A stretch of 64,000 bases of DNA from Oceanospirillaceae bacterium. GTDB taxonomy: Bacteria; Pseudomonadota; Gammaproteobacteria; Pseudomonadales; Oceanobacteraceae. Under the pieces are notes generated by a model. That model had not been told where the DNA came from. It worked only from the letters and a program-made list of their open reading frames with translations, and made no database searches. The stretch is from NCBI GenBank assembly GCA_024234265.1, contig JACKOM010000007.1, positions 1 to 64,000 on the forward strand, given 5' to 3'. A program made the translations under genes and the position numbers. Shown one piece after another: positions 58,816 to 64,000 of this stretch. The stretch's first letter is position 1, and every line of letters begins with the position of its first letter.

Positions 58816-59919
58816 ATGAACTTTACTATCACCAGGGAAGCCCTGTTAAAACCTTTACAGTTGGTAGCTGGCGTGGTGGAACGTCGTCAGACGTTGCCTG
58901 TGTTATCCAACGTGTTATTACAGGTCAATGGCGACCAGTTATCCCTTACCGGTACCGATCTCGAAGTTGAGCTGGTTGGCCATGCCACTCTGCTTGAGCC
59001 AGGTGTAAACGGTGAAATCACTGTGCCTGCTAAAAAGCTGATGGATATCTGCAAATCCCTGCCGGAGCAGAGCGCCATTCGTTTTACCCAGGAAGAACAC
59101 CGTGTGATTGTGCAGACTGGCCGCAGCCGTTTTACCCTGTCTTCACTGCCTGCCAATGAATTCCCGAATGTGGATCACGTGGAAGCCAACGTTACCCTGA
59201 ATTTACAGCAGGGCCAGCTGCGTCGTGTGATCGACCGTACTGCATTTGCCATGGCCCAGCAGGACGTGCGTTATTACCTCAACGGTATGCTGCTGGAAGT
59301 AAAAGCTGAATCCCTGCGTGCTGTGGCTACTGACGGCCACCGTCTGGCGACCTGCGCATTGGCTGTGAACCTGGAAGTGGAAGGTAAAACCCAGGTTATC
59401 GTGCCGCGTAAAGCCGTGCTGGAAATTTCCAAGCTGATGATGGACCCACAGGCACAGGTTGAGCTGTCCCTGGCGAACAACCACATCCGTGTAAACGTAG
59501 GCGAGTTCACTTTCACCTCTAAACTGGTGGACGGCAAATTCCCGGATTACGAGCGTGTTATCCCACGCAACGGTAATAAAGTGGTGATTGCTGAACGTAA
59601 CGCCCTGCGTCAGGTGTTTGCCCGTACTGCGATTTTATCCAACGAAAAATATCGCGGTGTGCGCCTGATTCTGGAAGACAATAACCTGCAGGTAATTGCC
59701 AACAACCCTGAGCAGGAACAAGCCGAAGAAGCACTAGGTGTGGACTACACAGGTGATTCCCTGGAAGTGGGTTTCAACGTTAGTTACCTGCAGGACGTTA
59801 TGTCTGTGCTGGACAGCGACGATGTGAAAATCACCCTGGCTGACCCTAATAGCTCTGCCCTGATTGAAGAAGCAGGCTCAGGTGATGCACTTTACGTTGT
59901 GATGCCGATGCGCCTGTAA
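58816..59919 (+). CDS. dnaN: DNA polymerase III beta subunit (sliding clamp)
   Basis: A 367-residue clamp of three similar domains. N-terminus MNFTITREALLKPLQLVAGVVERRQTLPVLSN; peptide-binding pocket residues near ATDGHRLA and the C-terminal VVMPMRL are conserved. Starts 13 bp after dnaA. Confidence 0.98.
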   Translation: MNFTITREALLKPLQLVAGVVERRQTLPVLSNVLLQVNGDQLSLTGTDLEVELVGHATLLEPGVNGEITVPAKKLMDICKSLPEQSAIRFTQEEHRVIVQTGRSRFTLSSLPANEFPNVDHVEANVTLNLQQGQLRRVIDRTAFAMAQQDVRYYLNGMLLEVKAESLRAVATDGHRLATCALAVNLEVEGKTQVIVPRKAVLEISKLMMDPQAQVELSLANNHIRVNVGEFTFTSKLVDGKFPDYERVIPRNGNKVVIAERNALRQVFARTAILSNEKYRGVRLILEDNNLQVIANNPEQEQAEEALGVDYTGDSLEVGFNVSYLQDVMSVLDSDDVKITLADPNSSALIEEAGSGDALYVVMPMRL

Positions 59920-59922
59920 TTC

Positions 59923-60996
59923 ATGGCGATTGATAGTCTGCAGATAACAGGGGTGCGCAATTTAGCACCCCTTGTTTTATCCCCATCTCCCTTTGTTAAT
60001 CTGGTGTACGGCAATAACGGCAGCGGCAAGAGCAGCTTGCTGGAAGCCATTCATCTGCTGGCCTATAACCGCTCGTTCCGCACCCATAAGTTGGCCAGCC
60101 TGATTCAGAACGAAGCCGATGAATTAGTGGTATTTGCCCGTACCGGCACTGCGCAGCTGGGTATGCAACGCGACAGGCAAGGTAATCGCAAGATTCGTCT
60201 GAATGGTGAGAACCTGCACAGTGCCGCAGAGCTGGCCAATCTTCTGCCCGTACAGCTGTTAGACCCGGGTATGTTCCGTTTGCTTGAGGGTACACCCCAG
60301 TTCCGCAGGCAGTACATAGATTGGGGTGCGTTCCACGTGGAACATAATTTCTTCCGCCTGTGGCGCCAAACTCAGAAGTGTATTGATATGCGTAATGCAT
60401 TGTTACGCCAGGGGCGCTGCAGTGATGAAGAAAAAGACATCTGGAATCAAAGCCTGGCGCAGCATGCCAATGAACTGACCGAACATCGTCTGGCGTATCT
60501 GAAAGTGCTGGAGCCTTTGTTTCAGCATTACTTGCAACTGCTCGATGCTGAGCTGGAACTCGATCTGGGTTTCACCCGTGGCTGGCAAAAAGATGCTGAC
60601 TTGTATGAGCTGCTCACGGAAAGTTGGGAGCGGGACAAAAAACAGGGTTTCACCCAGGTTGGCCCCCAGCGTGCCGATCTGAAATTCAAAACCGGCGGTA
60701 AACCTGCCCTTGAGGTTTTAAGCCGTGGCCAACAGAAAATTGTGGTTTCAGCCCTCAAATTGGCCCAGGCAGACCACTACCAGAAACACCATGACACCAC
60801 CTGTATTTTCCTGCTGGATGATCTGGCGGCAGAACTGGATTTTGCACACAGAAAAGCTTTATGCGCGCTGCTGGAAGACTTAAAATGTCAGGTCTTTGTC
60901 ACGGCGGTCGAGCCTGACATTTTGAACGCCTGCTGGCAGTTTCCGGAGCAGGTGGCTAGGTTCCACGTGGAACATGGACGCATACAGCAACAATAA
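59923..60996 (+). CDS. recF: DNA repair protein RecF
   Basis: A 357-residue SMC-like ATPase that loads RecA at gaps. Walker A YGNNGSGKSSLLEAI, signature VLSRGQQKIVVSALKLAQ, Walker B IFLLDDLAAELD. Two parS sites lie inside the frame, one mid-gene and one just before the stop; the encoded residues (FHVEH both times) accommodate them. Starts 3 bp after dnaN. Confidence 0.97.
   Translation: MAIDSLQITGVRNLAPLVLSPSPFVNLVYGNNGSGKSSLLEAIHLLAYNRSFRTHKLASLIQNEADELVVFARTGTAQLGMQRDRQGNRKIRLNGENLHSAAELANLLPVQLLDPGMFRLLEGTPQFRRQYIDWGAFHVEHNFFRLWRQTQKCIDMRNALLRQGRCSDEEKDIWNQSLAQHANELTEHRLAYLKVLEPLFQHYLQLLDAELELDLGFTRGWQKDADLYELLTESWERDKKQGFTQVGPQRADLKFKTGGKPALEVLSRGQQKIVVSALKLAQADHYQKHHDTTCIFLLDDLAAELDFAHRKALCALLEDLKCQVFVTAVEPDILNACWQFPEQVARFHVEHGRIQQQ
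60329..60344. promoter_or_regulatory. parS site 1 (inside recF)
   Basis: CGTTCCACGTGGAACA contains the perfect palindrome GTTCCACGTGGAAC, 15 of 16 with the pseudomonad parS TGTTCCACGTGGAACA. ParB binding site for origin segregation. Confidence 0.93.
60959..60974. promoter_or_regulatory. parS site 2 (3' end of recF)
   Basis: GGTTCCACGTGGAACA, the same 14-bp palindrome, 630 bp from site 1 and just before the recF stop. About 3.6 kb from the dnaA start. Confidence 0.93.
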
Positions 60997-61019
60997 TACG
61001 AAGCCCCAAGGAGTATTCC

Positions 61020-63446
<2,427 letters not shown>

Positions 63447-63472
63447 GCTGCTGCCCAGTTTCTGAAGCCACA

Positions 63473-63500
63473 AAAAAAGCGCCTTTCGGGGCGCTTTTTT
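63473..63500 (+). terminator. Terminator of gyrB
   Basis: The stem AAAAAAGCGCC/GGCGCTTTTTT ends the dnaA-dnaN-recF-gyrB run. Its T tract forms the start of repeat copy C. Confidence 0.92.
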
Positions 63501-63740
63501 GTTTGTGCAGATTTATCTCAGCGTTAACTCAGAACACCTAATGCGAACTTGCTGCGCCGGTTTTTTAAAGCGACTAGCCCGTAGCTGGCATGGATGCCAG
63601 CAAAGCGCCGGTGAAGCAGGGCATGGATGCCCCATGGCGCGTGGGCGTAATGGCGCGCAGAAAAAACCGGGAACAAGCAGCAGTGTGAGCGAAGGAAGGG
63701 TCTGGGAAGTCCCTTCCCAGAAAGAGAAAAACCGGTTTAA
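63494..63740 (+). repeat. Dispersed structured repeat, copy C (after gyrB)
   Basis: Same family as copies A and B. Hairpin 1 at 63584-63601 (GCTGGCAT/ATGCCAGC), hairpin 2 at 63619-63632 (GGGCAT/ATGCCC), hairpin 3 at 63702-63720. The block 63791-63885 matches 31251-31350 of copy A. Apart from these and the terminator at 63861, the 63447-63934 gap holds nothing I recognise. Confidence 0.9.
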
Positions 63741-63790
63741 TTGCGCATGCTGGATTACAAAGGTTCTTTCTTGGGGGGTTTATCCCCGTT

Positions 63791-63885
63791 CCGGGCATAG
63801 ACCCTCAGCGTTCATTGTGTGCTCATCACAAGGGGTGGTTACACCTCTCAATCTAAACAAACAGGGCCTCAAACGAGGCCCTGTG
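63791..63885. repeat. Terminal block shared with repeat copy A
   Basis: CCGGGCATAGACCCTC and the following bases match 31251-31350, including the GGGCCTC hairpin. Confidence 0.8.
63861..63884. terminator. Terminator hairpin before the last gene
   Basis: The stem ACAGGGCCTC/GAGGCCCTGT with loop AAAC. On the minus strand it is followed by TTGTTTAG, so it probably ends the gene at 63935. Same hairpin as at glmS. Confidence 0.75.
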
Positions 63886-63934
63886 TTGTGTTCTAAATTC
63901 TTTCTTTTAGACGTGTTTTTAAATCAGCGGGTTG

Positions 63935-64000
63935 TTAACTAACCAGACTATCCACAAAAGCACTTAAATCATCAAACACGGAACAGCCTTCCAGCCCTGC
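63935..64000 (-). CDS. Partial gene, C-terminus only
   Basis: An open minus-strand frame runs in from the window edge and stops at TAA (63937-63935). The last 21 residues read AGLEGCSVFDDLSAFVDSLV then S. Too little for a family. Its existence is inferred from the open frame and the terminator downstream. Confidence 0.5.
   Translation of the reverse strand, partial: AGLEGCSVFDDLSAFVDSLVS

Noticed and set aside
63499..63942. 147-residue plus-strand frame after gyrB
   Set aside because: It runs through the dispersed repeat and terminator hairpins, and the other copies do not keep the frame open.

Overview
The window is a chromosomal origin region from a gammaproteobacterium related to Pseudomonas and Oceanospirillum. 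The gene order rpmH-dnaA-dnaN-recF-gyrB, with rnpA-yidD-yidC-mnmE and mnmG-rsmG-parA-parB-atp-glmU-glmS on the other side, is the classic layout around oriC. A second block (dgcP, an endonuclease/phosphatase-fold protein, dsbA, cytochromes c4 and c5, engB, polA, a DUF2782 protein, thrB, znuA/zur/znuC/znuB) matches by recall the left end of the Pseudomonas aeruginosa chromosome map (about PA5487 to PA5501). I cannot name the genus from sequence alone.

Layout. 1-16 kb: a partial PhoX-like lipoprotein, the dgcP-dsbA-cytochrome group, engB, an outer-membrane barrel, polA with a probable small RNA at its 3' side, thrB, an EgtD-like methyltransferase, the zinc uptake locus with a good Zur box, and a SCO1-type copper chaperone. 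16-23 kb: a surface or polysaccharide region with a MITE-like element, two convergent CelD/BcsL-type acyltransferases, about 1 kb of AT-rich gene-free DNA with an ops-like motif, a GT4 glycosyltransferase and a polysaccharide deacetylase that looks mosaic in base composition. 23-28 kb: yheV, prlC, a gamma-class carbonic anhydrase homologue, a long FabG-like reductase and an isochorismatase-family hydrolase. 28-30.7 kb: a bufferin/Hvf-type RiPP operon made of a secreted Cys-Lys repeat precursor, a DUF692 enzyme, an unusually short DUF2063 partner, a DoxX protein, an ECF sigma factor and a soluble zinc anti-sigma factor. 31-48 kb: glmS, glmU, a TrmB-type regulator, the nine-gene atp operon, parAB, rsmG and mnmG. 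48-53 kb: a TetR regulator, a PAS-GGDEF cyclase, and a low-GC two-gene cassette in which a restriction-modification-type controller (C) protein with a C-box operator precedes a nuclease-helicase, with a small divergent ORF. 53-64 kb: mnmE to gyrB, including oriC and two parS sites inside recF.

Three observations deserve most attention. (1) The controller-protein-regulated nuclease-helicase cassette has no DNA methyltransferase beside it. (2) The bufferin-like operon has a CSKK-repeat precursor and a minimal DUF2063 protein. (3) A dispersed structured repeat of about 250 bp occurs three times. It lies between convergent genes in the two cases that can be fully seen and probably in the third, and one stem carries compensatory base changes between copies. 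A probable ErsA/Spot 42-position small RNA next to polA is the best RNA candidate. No rRNA, tRNA, CRISPR array or intact insertion sequence was seen.
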